NCBI RefSeq assembly: GCF_001039005.1
Contig: NZ_LDWR01000005.1
Span: 97,974 to 161,973, forward strand
DNA: 64,000 bases
Source: Burkholderia cepacia
GTDB taxonomy: Bacteria; Pseudomonadota; Gammaproteobacteria; Burkholderiales; Burkholderiaceae
Direction of reading: 5' to 3'
Numbering within the stretch: position 1 is the first letter of the stretch; the number at the start of each line of letters is the position of its first letter. The notes under the pieces were generated by a model. The model saw nothing but the letters and a program-made list of their open reading frames with translations, was not told the origin of the DNA and searched no databases. Made by a program: the position numbers and the translations under genes. This document shows, one piece after another, positions 1-9,766 of the stretch.

Positions 1-3000
1 CGTCCTCGACGAGCATGTCGGCAAGACGCGTGGCAAGCGCCGCACGCTCGGCCGCCGGCTGCCACGTGCCGGCGAATGCGCCGAGCGCATCGAATGCACG
101 AAGCACGTAGAGGCTCGCCAGCACGTCGAGCAGCGGCAGAATTTCGGTCAGATGCTGCGTGCGGCGGCCGTCCTGTTCGGCGGCATCGAGCCGCGCGACG
201 GCTTGCGCGAGCAGCGCGTCGGGGGCCGGCAAACCGGCTGCGTCGACTTCGTTCGGCAGCGGCACCTCTTCGAGGCGGTAGACGAAGCGCGCGGGCAGGT
301 TCTGCCGACGGCCGACGAGATCGACGCGCCGGAACCGGCAACCGCCGAGCCGCGCGACGATCGCGCCGTGTGCGTCGAGGAATTCGAAATGCGCGACGAT
401 CGAATGCGGGCTGCGCCGGTCGATCCGTGCGAGCACCCGTGCGACCGCGTCGCCGCGCAGATAGTCGACCCGGCCGATCTGCACCGGCACGTAAGCCGGA
501 TGCTCGCCGTCGCGCGCGTGCGCCGCCAGCAACGCGAACAGCGGATGAAACCCGCTGTCCATCAGCGCCGGATGCAGCAGATAGGCGGACAGCGCCCGCG
601 CATCGCCGCATGCGGCAGGCGCGGCGACGTCGGCCAGCGCCGCGTCGTCGTCAGCGGCGACCCGCACCGAGCGAACCCAGCGGAACGCCGGCCCGTAGCC
701 GAGGCCGATGGCCGCCGTGTTCGCGTACAGCGTGTCGCCGTCAGCGGCCGGCAGCGCAAGCAGGCGAGCGAGCGCGTCGGACGGCACGACGCTCGCGGCA
801 CCCAGCACGTTGCCGCTTTCCAGCATCCGCCCCGTCACGTTCAGCGTCCATCCGCCGTCGGACATCCGGTCGCGCGTCTCGATCGTGAAGGTCGCGGTGC
901 GCGGCTCGATCACGAGCCGGAACAGCTTCGCCTGCTGCGGCTGGAACACGACCGGCATGCGAATCTCGACGTTTTCGAGTGCCGCATCCGGCGTATCGAA
1001 GAAGGTGCGTGCCGCGGCGAGCGCCATTTCCACGTATCCCGCACCCGGGAACGCCACGCCGCCGTCGACAACGTGATCGGCCAGCATCGGCAGCTTCGCC
1101 GGATCGAGCTGGTTTTCCCACGCGAATGCGTGTTCGTGCAGGCGATAGCCGAGCAACGGGTGCTCGCGACGGCGATTGACGAGGCCGTAGCCTTCGGCGG
1201 TCGGCGTCAGCCAGTAGCGGTCGCGCTGCCACGGATAGGACGGCAGCGCCGCACGCGACGTGCCTGGCGCGAAGCGGTCGGGATCGACGCTCGCGCCATG
1301 CGCGATCGCCGCGAGAATCGCTTGCCGCAGCGTCGCCGCGCTGCCGTGATCGCGCTTGAGCGTCGGCAGCGCCACGCCGGTCGCGCCGGCGGCCGCGAAC
1401 GCCTGCTTCACGTACGTGCGCAGGATCGAATGCGACGATACCTCGACGAACAGCCGGACACCCTGCTCGATCAGATGCGCGATGCCGTCGCCGAAGCGCA
1501 CGGGCTCACGGATATTGCGCCACCAGTAGCGCGCATCGAGCTCGCTGCCGGCGAGCGCGCCGCCGGTCACGGTCGACACGAAAGCGCCGTTGCCCGGTTG
1601 CGGCCGCAGGCTCGCCAGCTCGGCCAGCACGACCGGCTCGATGCGGTCCATGTGGCTGCTGTGGAACGCATAGTCGAGATCCAGCATCTGGAAGAACTTG
1701 CCGCTGCCGCGCAGCGCAGCCTCCAGCGCCTGCAATCCCTGCAGTTCGCCCGCGAGCGTCACCGCATCCGGGCTGTTGATGCCGGCGATCTCGACGCGCC
1801 GCGCCAGCCCGTGGCGCGCGATCAGTTCGCGTGCTGCCGCCTCGCCGATGCCGACTGCCGCCATCCGGCCGCTGCCGCGCGTCATCGCCTGCGCGCGGCT
1901 GCGGATCTTGATCACGCGCACCGCGTCGGCGAGCGACAGCGCGCCCGTCACCCACGCCGCCGCAATTTCGCCGACGCTATGGCCGATCGCCGCGTCGTAT
2001 CGCATGCCGCGCGCGTCGATCACACGGATCATGCCGACCTGGATCGCGAACAGCAGCGGCTGCGCATTCTCCGTCGCGGCGAGCCATTCGGCGCCCGCAC
2101 CGGCCAGCCATTCCGCGCTCGGGCCGCCGCGCATCACGTCGACCAGCGACGGGCTGCCGTCTGCACACCACAGCGCGTCGACTTCGTCGAGCGCCGCGCG
2201 GAAGACGGCGTTCTCCGCATAGAGTTCGTTGCCCATCCCGACCCACTGGCAACCGTTGCCCGAGAACACGAGCGCGGTGCGCAGCGCGTCGGCGGGTGCC
2301 TGGCCGGTCACGACGCAAGCCGGCAACCCTTCCTGCGCCGGCTGCGCCAGCGCCGCGAGCGCCGCGCGCCCTGCGGCCACGTCGGCCGGCGCGACGATCG
2401 CGCGATGCTCGAGCCACTGGCGACGACGTGCGGCCGCGGCAGCAAGCGCCTGCCAGTCGGCGCCGTTCTCGAGCGCTGCCAGATAGCGGCTCGCGAGCGC
2501 ACCGAGCGCGTTCGCGCTGCGGGCGGTCAGCACGAGCGGAGACGGTGCTTGAGACGGTTCTTGTACAGCCGTCGACGCATCCTTTGCGACCGCCGCCGGC
2601 GCCTCGGTCAGCACGACGTGTGCGTTCGTTCCGCCGAAGCCGAACGAGTTGATGCCGACCGTCAGCGGCGCGTCGCCCGCATCGAGCGGCATGTAGCGAT
2701 CGACGACGCGCAGACGCCCGCCGTCGAAATCGATGCCGGGATTGGGCGTGACGAAATGCAGCGAGCGCGGCACCGCGCGATGCTTCAGGCACAGCACGGC
2801 CTTCAGCAGGCCGGCCATGCCGGATGCCGTCTCGAGATGGCCGATGTTGGTCTTGACCGAACCGATCAGCAGCGGGCGATCCGCCGGGCGCTCGCCCGAC
2901 ACGACGTCGATCAGCGCGCGCGCCTCGATCGGATCGCCGACCGCCGTGCCGGTGCCATGCGCCTCGAGGTACGCGAGCGACTGCGGATCGATACCCGCGC

Positions 3001-3886
3001 GCGCGTATACGCTGCGCAGCAGCGACGCCTGCGCGGCCGCGCCCGGCACGCTGATGCCACCCGGCGAGTGGCCGACCGAGTTCACGCCGGAACCGGCGAT
3101 CACCGCATGGATCGTGTCGCCATCGGCGAGCGCGCGATCGAGCGGCTTGAGCAGCACGAACGCGCCGCCTTCCGAGCGGACGTAGCCGTCGCCGGTCGCA
3201 TCGAACGCGCGACAACGGCCGCGCGGCGACAGCATCGACGCCTTGGAGAAACTGACGAAGCCGAACGGGTGCAGCAGCAGGTTGACGCCGCCCGCGAGCG
3301 CCGTGTCGGCTTCGCCGGACTGCAGCGCGCGGACGGCCTGGTGGAGTGCGACGAGCGACGACGAGCAGGCCGTGTCGACGGACATGCTCGGGCCGCGCAG
3401 GTCGAACAGATAGGACACGCGGTTCGACGCGATGCTCAGCGTATTGCCGGTCGCCGAATACGGATCGATCACGTTCAGATCGTCCATGTTGCGGTTGCCG
3501 TAGTCGGTGCCCGCGACGCCGACATAGACGCCGCAGTTGCTGCCACGCATGTCCGCCGGGCGCACGCCCGCATCCTCGAACGCTTCCCACGCGAGTTCGA
3601 GCAGCAGGCGCTGCTGCGGATCCATCTGGGCCGCTTCGCGCGGGGAAATGCCGAAGAACGCGGCGTCGAAGCCGGCGACGTTGTCGAGGACGCCGGCCGA
3701 GAACGTGTAGCTCTTGCCCGGTTCGCGTTTGGACGGGTGCTGGTAGAAATCGGTGCCGAAGCGGTCGGCGGGGATTTCGGTGACTGCGTCGCGTTCGTCG
3801 CGCAGCAGTTGCCAGAAGTCGCCAAGATTGTTTGCGCTCCCGGGAAACCGACAAGCTATCCCAATTATTGCAATCTTACTGTTCAT
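1..3886 (-). CDS. wcbR: Type I polyketide synthase of the capsule locus, WcbR-like (partial, runs off the window)
   Basis: About 1295 codons are present; the 3' end lies outside the window. Domain order is ketosynthase, acyltransferase, dehydratase. The KS has active-site DTACSSS near residue 172, HGTGT near 307 and NIGHLE near 345. The AT has GHSVGE near residue 635. The dehydratase signature HVVDGGVAFPGAG is near residue 935. The start ATG is 3 bases after the stop of the upstream gene, so it belongs to the wcbO-P-Q-R transcription unit. In B. pseudomallei the capsule locus carries a polyketide/fatty acid synthase-like WcbR at the same relative place. An acyl modification or lipid part of the capsule is a reasonable inference, but its product is not known from sequence. 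Ketoreductase and carrier domains would lie outside the window. Confidence 0.9.
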   Translation of the reverse strand, partial: MNSKIAIIGIACRFPGSANNLGDFWQLLRDERDAVTEIPADRFGTDFYQHPSKREPGKSYTFSAGVLDNVAGFDAAFFGISPREAAQMDPQQRLLLELAWEAFEDAGVRPADMRGSNCGVYVGVAGTDYGNRNMDDLNVIDPYSATGNTLSIASNRVSYLFDLRGPSMSVDTACSSSLVALHQAVRALQSGEADTALAGGVNLLLHPFGFVSFSKASMLSPRGRCRAFDATGDGYVRSEGGAFVLLKPLDRALADGDTIHAVIAGSGVNSVGHSPGGISVPGAAAQASLLRSVYARAGIDPQSLAYLEAHGTGTAVGDPIEARALIDVVSGERPADRPLLIGSVKTNIGHLETASGMAGLLKAVLCLKHRAVPRSLHFVTPNPGIDFDGGRLRVVDRYMPLDAGDAPLTVGINSFGFGGTNAHVVLTEAPAAVAKDASTAVQEPSQAPSPLVLTARSANALGALASRYLAALENGADWQALAAAAARRRQWLEHRAIVAPADVAAGRAALAALAQPAQEGLPACVVTGQAPADALRTALVFSGNGCQWVGMGNELYAENAVFRAALDEVDALWCADGSPSLVDVMRGGPSAEWLAGAGAEWLAATENAQPLLFAIQVGMIRVIDARGMRYDAAIGHSVGEIAAAWVTGALSLADAVRVIKIRSRAQAMTRGSGRMAAVGIGEAAARELIARHGLARRVEIAGINSPDAVTLAGELQGLQALEAALRGSGKFFQMLDLDYAFHSSHMDRIEPVVLAELASLRPQPGNGAFVSTVTGGALAGSELDARYWWRNIREPVRFGDGIAHLIEQGVRLFVEVSSHSILRTYVKQAFAAAGATGVALPTLKRDHGSAATLRQAILAAIAHGASVDPDRFAPGTSRAALPSYPWQRDRYWLTPTAEGYGLVNRRREHPLLGYRLHEHAFAWENQLDPAKLPMLADHVVDGGVAFPGAGYVEMALAAARTFFDTPDAALENVEIRMPVVFQPQQAKLFRLVIEPRTATFTIETRDRMSDGGWTLNVTGRMLESGNVLGAASVVPSDALARLLALPAADGDTLYANTAAIGLGYGPAFRWVRSVRVAADDDAALADVAAPAACGDARALSAYLLHPALMDSGFHPLFALLAAHARDGEHPAYVPVQIGRVDYLRGDAVARVLARIDRRSPHSIVAHFEFLDAHGAIVARLGGCRFRRVDLVGRRQNLPARFVYRLEEVPLPNEVDAAGLPAPDALLAQAVARLDAAEQDGRRTQHLTEILPLLDVLASLYVLRAFDALGAFAGTWQPAAERAALATRLADMLVED

Positions 3887-3889
3887 CTT

Positions 3890-5419
3890 TTATGTCGCTT
3901 TCTCGGATGCGTGCGGTTGCTCCGCGCGATTTTCACCCTCTTGCACCACGTGCAGCAGTGCCACGCCTAGCTCTTCGGCAGCCAAATGCCTGCATTCTGA
4001 CGAAACTATGCCGTAATTCTTCCAGATGAAGTAGTCACTGCATTGTGGAGAAACGCCCAGTTTTTGGAATACATGAGGCAGAGCGGGAACGTGATCGCCG
4101 TAAAAACAAACGACCGTTTCACGATTGCTGGCGCGCAAATAATCCAGCAGGCGCCCGATCATTGCGTCTGCATTTTCAATGTGCCGTAGATATGCGGTCA
4201 GATCGCGCCAGGATGCGTCCTCGCCGAGAGTATGCCGTGAAGACGACTCACCAGGCAAAACCTGCTCAAGGTGTAGCGGGCCGTGGTTTTCCATCGTCAT
4301 CGCAAAGATGAAACGCGGCTCATCCCGCTTGGCTTCCAGCGCAGCAATCACCGCATCCAGAACGGCTGCGTCGGAGATATACGGACCGGCGTGCGACGCC
4401 CCGACAAAATGCTCGATGTCGAGGAACGTGTTGAATCCGAGTAATGGAAAGGCGCGATTACGGCCAAAGAAATCAGCGTAATACGGGTGAATCGCCACCG
4501 TGCCATACCCGCCACGCCTGAAGCAGTCGGCGATCGAGGTGCACGCGCGGCGCACGAATGCGTACGGATAAAAGCGTGCATAACCGAGTTGCTCGGACGG
4601 CAAGCCGGTCAGCATCGCGAATTCGGTGCGCATTGTGTTTGCGCCCCACGCCGGAACTGAAAGCTCGCCGTAATAAATCGCTTCACTCCTCGCCAGATCC
4701 AAGTGGCGGAGTACGGTGGGCGCAATCGCCTGCGAAATACGCCGCACGTCAAACAGCGATTCACTCTGAATGATGATGACGTCCGGGCCCCGCCCTGGCG
4801 TGCCATTTGCGAACGGCCCTGCTTCGGTCACACGCCGGAACGCTTCGAACGTCGCTGCGCGCATACCGTTCAGCAAGTATGCGATGAAGACTGCGAAAAA
4901 ACCGTGACGACGTTGATCCTCATCCGCGTCAAGTCCCAAAGGCAGGTGTGCCGCAATGTATCGAGCCAGCAAGAATGTCAACACGAGGATGACCAACGCC
5001 GCGACTGTCGGACGTGGCATAACAGGCGCCTCGGCAAGATAGCCGGCCATAACGAGTACGATGCCCGCCCCAATTGCGACGACCTTACCCGTGGTCAAGA
5101 ATGGCAGATAGAGCCTTGGATGCGTGAACAGTTGACTGAACAGGCTGAGATCGGTGAAAACGAACGGCTCGCGAAGGGATTCGTATTTAGCGTTACTAAC
5201 AACCGCGACGAGCCCGACCAGCGCGACAGCGACAAACGAAGAGAAGATCGGACGTGCAGTGACAAGCAACATCAGCGACGCGACGAACACGACCGCAAGC
5301 ATATGCAAAAGCAATGCGTCGGGGCGACGCCGCAACTGTACGCTCGGGACGGCGAGCCGGTCCGGTAGGAACGATACACCGGCTGCCGCGACAAACGCGA
5401 GCCAGATCGTGCCAGTCAA
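3890..5419 (-). CDS. wcbQ: LtaS/alkaline-phosphatase-superfamily membrane phosphotransferase, WcbQ-like
   Basis: The protein is 509 residues from a TTG start whose last two bases overlap the TGA of wcbP; AAGGAAG lies at ribosome-binding distance. Upstream in-frame codons lie inside wcbP and are not needed. The N-terminal third has several hydrophobic membrane segments. The C-terminal two thirds form a periplasmic sulfatase-fold domain. DVIIIQSES and YGDHVPALP look like metal-binding stretches. GANTMRTEFAMLTG resembles the nucleophile loop of lipoteichoic acid synthases and phosphoethanolamine transferases, with Thr as the likely nucleophile. That favours transfer of a phospho-substituent over hydrolysis of a sulfate ester. 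The neighbours place it in capsule synthesis; the substrate is unknown. Confidence 0.85.
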   Translation of the reverse strand: MTGTIWLAFVAAAGVSFLPDRLAVPSVQLRRRPDALLLHMLAVVFVASLMLLVTARPIFSSFVAVALVGLVAVVSNAKYESLREPFVFTDLSLFSQLFTHPRLYLPFLTTGKVVAIGAGIVLVMAGYLAEAPVMPRPTVAALVILVLTFLLARYIAAHLPLGLDADEDQRRHGFFAVFIAYLLNGMRAATFEAFRRVTEAGPFANGTPGRGPDVIIIQSESLFDVRRISQAIAPTVLRHLDLARSEAIYYGELSVPAWGANTMRTEFAMLTGLPSEQLGYARFYPYAFVRRACTSIADCFRRGGYGTVAIHPYYADFFGRNRAFPLLGFNTFLDIEHFVGASHAGPYISDAAVLDAVIAALEAKRDEPRFIFAMTMENHGPLHLEQVLPGESSSRHTLGEDASWRDLTAYLRHIENADAMIGRLLDYLRASNRETVVCFYGDHVPALPHVFQKLGVSPQCSDYFIWKNYGIVSSECRHLAAEELGVALLHVVQEGENRAEQPHASEKAT

Positions 5420-6207
5420 TTTGGGTCTTCCTTGCCGGGCAGATATGAAAGCTTGTCGAGGATCGCATCGGCCAGGGTGATGGGCAGCAAGGCCAAGATG
5501 CGCATGCCGAAAGCAAGCAAGCCAGGAAACGCTATTTCCGCGCGCCTTGCGTCGAGTTTGCGGCGAATATAGGCAGCGGCCCGGTCTGCGGTCCACATGA
5601 AAGGCTTATCGCCTGGAAAAACATCACTCATCGATGTTTTGACGAAACCCGGGAGAATCACGGACATGCGGACCCCATCACGCTTGAGCAGCGAACGGAC
5701 GGAGTCGGCATAGGCCTTGATCGCGGATTTGCTCGCGCAGTAAGCCGGGGAAATTGCCATTCCACGAAGGGCGGCAATGGACGCGACCATCGCGATGTGA
5801 CCATGCCTGCGCACGCGCATGCGGTCGATCACGGGAAGGACCGTGTGGATTGCGCCGTAGAAGTTCGTGTCGACGACGGTGGTGGTGCGGTCAAGGTTTT
5901 CCCAATCGGAGGCAGAAGAAAGCGTGCTCGCGATACCGGCGTTGGCGATGAGAAGATCGATCGGATATTGATCGTCGAAGTCATATAGCCACGCGCAAAT
6001 CGAACCAGACTCCCGTACGTCGATCGCGCCGACGATGACTTGCGCGCCGCGCACACGGCATGCTGTTGCGGTCGCTTCGAGTTGCACGTCATTCCGACCG
6101 ACGATGCCGAGCACGACACCCGGTTGCGCGTACGCCATCGCAAGGGCGCGTCCTATGCCGGCGCTTGCACCGGTAATGACAACATGACGAGGCGCAGAGT
6201 CAATCAT
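5416..6207 (-). CDS. wcbP: Short-chain dehydrogenase/reductase, WcbP-like
   Basis: The protein is 263 residues, a classical SDR size. It has the nucleotide-binding motif TGASAGIG at the N-terminus, NAG near residue 90, a catalytic Ser in MVASIAAL, and YCASK as the catalytic Tyr/Lys pair. I chose the ATG at 6207, which overlaps the end of wcbO by 8 bases, because an earlier start would give an unneeded tail before the Rossmann fold. A hydrophobic patch near the C-terminus may sit on the membrane. It lies between wcbO and wcbQ and is translationally coupled to both. It probably reduces a sugar or acyl intermediate of the capsule; the substrate cannot be read from the sequence. Confidence 0.88.
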   Translation of the reverse strand: MIDSAPRHVVITGASAGIGRALAMAYAQPGVVLGIVGRNDVQLEATATACRVRGAQVIVGAIDVRESGSICAWLYDFDDQYPIDLLIANAGIASTLSSASDWENLDRTTTVVDTNFYGAIHTVLPVIDRMRVRRHGHIAMVASIAALRGMAISPAYCASKSAIKAYADSVRSLLKRDGVRMSVILPGFVKTSMSDVFPGDKPFMWTADRAAAYIRRKLDARRAEIAFPGLLAFGMRILALLPITLADAILDKLSYLPGKEDPN

Positions 6208-7405
6208 TTGCACCCTGTAGGCGAGCAACCGCACCGGAAATCGCCATCTCGATGCCGGTTCGCGTATAAAAGTCGCCATTGATTTGGGTTCTATGGATCA
6301 CATAGTCCAGAAAAGCGCGATAGAGATACATATCCGGCCCTTCCGCGAGCGTCCAAAAATCGTCCAGACGCCCCTGCCACGTCAATCCCGGCATCGCATA
6401 GATCGCCGCGCCCAGCACCATCAGCGCTCGCCCATGATGCAGCGCTGACAGGCCAACCGTACTATTTACGACGATTACCCCTCTGGAATTGTCGAGCAAG
6501 GTTGGGAGATGGCCGGCATCAATGAAGCGCAAGCGATTCGCGACACCCAATTTTCTTGCCAGCACTTCCGCGAAACGCCGATACGCAATCAAGCCCGTAT
6601 CTAGAGGGTGATTCTTGATGACAAGCCAGGCGTCTCCTGGCGCATGCCGGGCAAACGAGTTGAGAACAACCGAAATCGCCTCGCAGACACCCTCGAACGG
6701 CGAGTGGACGACTATCTGGGTATCGGAATTAAGCTGCAACGGGAACAGATAGTAAGAACGTCTGCGTTCGAGCAGATCGCTCGTCACCCGCGTCGCTTCC
6801 CGTTCGTACAGGCGCTGCCGTGCCATGCGGTACGCGAGACCAGCGTATTCCTCGAAACCGTTCTTGGGACGATGACTGTGATAGTGCGGGAAACGTCGAG
6901 TGTGAAGAGCGTTTGCAAGACGGTACCGAATGTCGTGATAGGCCCGTTCATACAGGTTATAGCCCGTGGGGATGCTGGGCGGAACAGCCGGCAGGCGCGG
7001 CCGCTCATTGAGATACCACTGGGGATCTCTCGGGAGAAGTGAACGACCGTTGACACCGTGACGCTCGAACGTGATCCAGTGCGGGCGAACATACCCCTCT
7101 TCGAATACATGCACCCGCAATCCTCGGTCCGACGCAGCCGCATGCACCGGACGATGAATCGCGCGGCAATCGCCAAAGAGGAGCACATCCGTGTAACCTT
7201 CCGCCTCCATGATGTCGCCATACCATGCTGATAGCAGTTCCGGCTTGTCGCGATAGCTCCAGGCTCCTTCGTCATCGCCGTACGCCACATCGCCGCCACA
7301 AAAGTTGACTCTACGGACGCAGTCCCCCTGAGCTCGCAGTGCGTCGGCCAGTCGACTGAAGAACGGAGAGGCGGTACCTTGCAACGCAAGGAAGGAGCGA
7401 CGCAT
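6200..7405 (-). CDS. wcbO: Capsule polysaccharide biosynthesis/export protein, KpsS-like (WcbO)
   Basis: The protein is 401 residues and matches the KpsS family: an early FFSRLADALRAQG region, FEEGYVRPHW near residue 125, IKNHPLDTG as the HP motif, and NSTVGLSALHHGRALMVLG near the C-terminus. In group 2 capsules KpsS adds the first beta-Kdo to a lyso-phosphatidylglycerol acceptor and KpsC extends the Kdo linker, at the cytoplasmic face of the inner membrane. It is the first gene of the leftward wcbO-P-Q-R unit and its 3' end overlaps wcbP. No frameshift is visible, unlike wcbA, its functional partner at 20-22 kb. Confidence 0.92.
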   Translation of the reverse strand: MRRSFLALQGTASPFFSRLADALRAQGDCVRRVNFCGGDVAYGDDEGAWSYRDKPELLSAWYGDIMEAEGYTDVLLFGDCRAIHRPVHAAASDRGLRVHVFEEGYVRPHWITFERHGVNGRSLLPRDPQWYLNERPRLPAVPPSIPTGYNLYERAYHDIRYRLANALHTRRFPHYHSHRPKNGFEEYAGLAYRMARQRLYEREATRVTSDLLERRRSYYLFPLQLNSDTQIVVHSPFEGVCEAISVVLNSFARHAPGDAWLVIKNHPLDTGLIAYRRFAEVLARKLGVANRLRFIDAGHLPTLLDNSRGVIVVNSTVGLSALHHGRALMVLGAAIYAMPGLTWQGRLDDFWTLAEGPDMYLYRAFLDYVIHRTQINGDFYTRTGIEMAISGAVARLQGAND

Positions 7406-7827
7406 AAATAATATCCAGAGGGCACGGAGGTCTTAGCCCGTGTTTTATAGCGGAACGCCACGCTCGCCATCTTCGAGAACGCATGGGGAGCCGGTCTTGA
7501 GAGCCGAAAGCTTATCTCATCGCTTCCGGCAAGCATATGGGGTGCAACAAAGAATGTACCTGGAAGAAATAAACGCATCACCTGCAATATCGACAAGCTA
7601 TAATCGCCGACGCGGATCGTGCTAAAAGCAGGCGCTACAAGTGGTCGCGAGCAAACGAGCTCGCCGCGTCAAAACAACGCTGTCGGCCCCTACGCTGACG
7701 GCTCTCTATTTTTCGGGGTGATCGTCACCTGATAGATCTTCACGCCGACAATTCGACCCGGCCAAGTCGATCTTGACGTAAGGCATTCGATGGCTTGGAA
7801 CGCAACCTGAACAATGTATCGAGCAGC
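7406..7827. promoter_or_regulatory. Divergent intergenic region between wcbO and wcbD
   Basis: These 422 bases separate two divergent capsule operons and should hold both promoters. A TATAAT at 7599-7604 faces wcbD but lacks a good -35 at 17 bases. GGTGATCGTCACC at 7717-7729 is a perfect inverted repeat that could be a regulator site. I see no convincing gene or RfaH-type ops element. Confidence 0.45.
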
Positions 7828-8958
7828 ATGACCACCATACCCGCCAAAACGCCACAGAATCTGCTGACTAGACTCAAGGGCATCAACCGCCTCTTCGCAC
7901 TGACCGTCATTGTTCCAACCTTTCTTGCTTTCCTTTATTACGGACTCGTGGCGTCCGACGTTTACGTTTCTGAATCGAGATTTATCGTCAGAAGCGCGCA
8001 AGCTCAACCAAAACTGAGCGTGGTTGGTGCACTTCTTGAAGGCAGTGGGATATCCCGTTCAGAGGACAATACATACTCAGTTATTGATTACATTCAATCA
8101 CGAGATGCATTGAAGAAATTGAATGAAGGAAATTACATCCTGAATTCTTACGCCAATCAAGGGGATTTTATCAGCCGCTTTCATACTTCATTCGGGAATA
8201 GCTTCGAATCCCTCTGGAAGTATTATTCGCGGAGCGTTGTGAAAGTCAAACTCGATCCAGTCTCGTCCATTACCACACTCCAAGCAAGGGCCTATACAGC
8301 GGAGGACGCCGCTCGCATCAACAAGACTTTGATCGAAATCAGTGAGCGTCTGATCAATCGATTGAATGCACGGGCCGCAGACGACACGATTCAGTTTTCA
8401 CAGCGACAAGTCGACATTGCGGCAGAGAATGCCCGGAATGCCGCGACGGAACTTGCGAAATACCGGAACACCCACACCGTATTCGATCCGGAAAAGCAGT
8501 CCGCACTACAGTTGCAACAGGTCACGGCGCTACAGACTCAATTATTCTCAGCTCAGTCGCAACTCGGACAGCTGCAAGCTGTGTCACCACAAAATCCTCA
8601 GATACCTGCGTTAAAGTCGTATATCGAAACGATCAAGAAACAAATCGAAGTTGCGACTGGTAATGTAACGGGTCAAACAAATTCTCTGTCGCAAAAAGCC
8701 AGCCAGTACGCCCGAATCGAGCTTGACGCGCAGCTCGCTGACAAACAGCTCGCCGCAACGATGGCTGCGCTCGACAATGCCCGCGCCGAGGCCGAGAAAA
8801 AACAGCTTTACCTGGAAGTGTTGGTGCAACCAAACGCACCTGACGCAGCGACCGAACCGAAACGGCTGCGTGGCATCGTAGCAACTTTTTGCGTTGGTCT
8901 GATCCTCTGGGGCGTTCTCACGCTACTGATCGCCAGCATCCGTGAGCACCAAGATTGA
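7828..8958 (+). CDS. wcbD: Capsule export inner-membrane polysaccharide co-polymerase, KpsE-like (WcbD)
   Basis: The protein is about 376 residues. It has one membrane segment near residues 22-42, a long periplasmic part with heptad-rich helices around residues 180-320, and a second membrane segment at the C-terminus, the usual KpsE/Wzz-type plan. YVSESRFIVRSAQ just after the first membrane helix is typical of the family. KpsE bridges the ABC transporter and the outer membrane exporter. A TTG at 7795 is an alternative start; I prefer the ATG at 7828. The stop codon is followed at once by wzm, with overlapping reading if wzm starts at its GTG 8942. Confidence 0.9.
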   Translation: MTTIPAKTPQNLLTRLKGINRLFALTVIVPTFLAFLYYGLVASDVYVSESRFIVRSAQAQPKLSVVGALLEGSGISRSEDNTYSVIDYIQSRDALKKLNEGNYILNSYANQGDFISRFHTSFGNSFESLWKYYSRSVVKVKLDPVSSITTLQARAYTAEDAARINKTLIEISERLINRLNARAADDTIQFSQRQVDIAAENARNAATELAKYRNTHTVFDPEKQSALQLQQVTALQTQLFSAQSQLGQLQAVSPQNPQIPALKSYIETIKKQIEVATGNVTGQTNSLSQKASQYARIELDAQLADKQLAATMAALDNARAEAEKKQLYLEVLVQPNAPDAATEPKRLRGIVATFCVGLILWGVLTLLIASIREHQD

Positions 8959-8962
8959 TGGC

Positions 8963-9766
8963 ATGAGTGCATCCATGACCACATCCCTCGTACGATCTTT
9001 GTACATACAAGCGCGCGTGGTTCACGCCCTGATCATGCGCGAAATAATTACGCGTTATGGTAGGCACAATATTGGCTTCGCTTGGTTGTTTGCCGAACCG
9101 ATGCTATTCACAATCGGCGTGATCGGGCTTTGGAGCATCGTGCACAAAAACCCCTCTTCGCAGCACATCAGTATCGTTGCATTCGCCATCACCAGCTATT
9201 CAACGGTACTTGTCTGGCGAAACGGGATTGGGCGATGCGCGCTGGCCATCACCCCAAATGCGTCACTTCTGTTTCATCGCAACGTACGCGTCATCGATCT
9301 TTTCATCGCGCGAATCGTACTCGAAATCGCCGGCGTCACACTATCAACAGCCGCATTGCTCGTAGCACTCATTGCAGTCGGTGTCATTCCTCCGCCCGCG
9401 GATATCCTGACGATGCTATTCGGTTGGGCGTTACTCGGCTGGTATACCGCGGCCATGGGGCTCGTCATTGGCGGACTGACCGAATACAGCGAAATCGTAG
9501 AGCGCCTATGGCACCCGATTTCTTACTTCCAGCTTCCGGTATCGGGCGCATTTGTCATGACGAGCGTTCTGCCGCCAAGTCTGCGCGACGTAGTCTTGCT
9601 ATTCCCGGCGTCGAGTTGCACCGAGCTGTTTCGATACGGTTATTTCGGCGATGATGTCACTCCGTACTACAACATTCCCTATACCTGCGCTGTTTGCCTG
9701 ATCCTGACCTGGCTCGGATTATTGATTGTCCGTGGTGCATCCAAACGGGTAGAAACAGCGCAATGA
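8963..9766 (+). CDS. wzm: Capsule ABC transporter permease, KpsM-like (Wzm)
   Basis: An integral membrane protein of about 267 residues with the ABC-2 permease layout: an amphipathic N-terminal helix ([21 protein letters not shown]) and about six membrane spans. It exports the finished lipid-linked capsule chain across the inner membrane with Wzt. A GTG at 8942, overlapping the end of wcbD, would add 7 residues. The stop overlaps the wzt start by ATGA, so the two subunits are translationally coupled. Confidence 0.92.
   Translation: MSASMTTSLVRSLYIQARVVHALIMREIITRYGRHNIGFAWLFAEPMLFTIGVIGLWSIVHKNPSSQHISIVAFAITSYSTVLVWRNGIGRCALAITPNASLLFHRNVRVIDLFIARIVLEIAGVTLSTAALLVALIAVGVIPPPADILTMLFGWALLGWYTAAMGLVIGGLTEYSEIVERLWHPISYFQLPVSGAFVMTSVLPPSLRDVVLLFPASSCTELFRYGYFGDDVTPYYNIPYTCAVCLILTWLGLLIVRGASKRVETAQ

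Noticed and set aside
152..3970. Long rightward open frame antisense to the PKS
   Set aside because: Its translation is Arg-, Ala- and Gln-rich with no fold-like pattern, as expected of the shadow frame of a high-G+C gene; the opposite strand encodes a clear KS-AT-DH.
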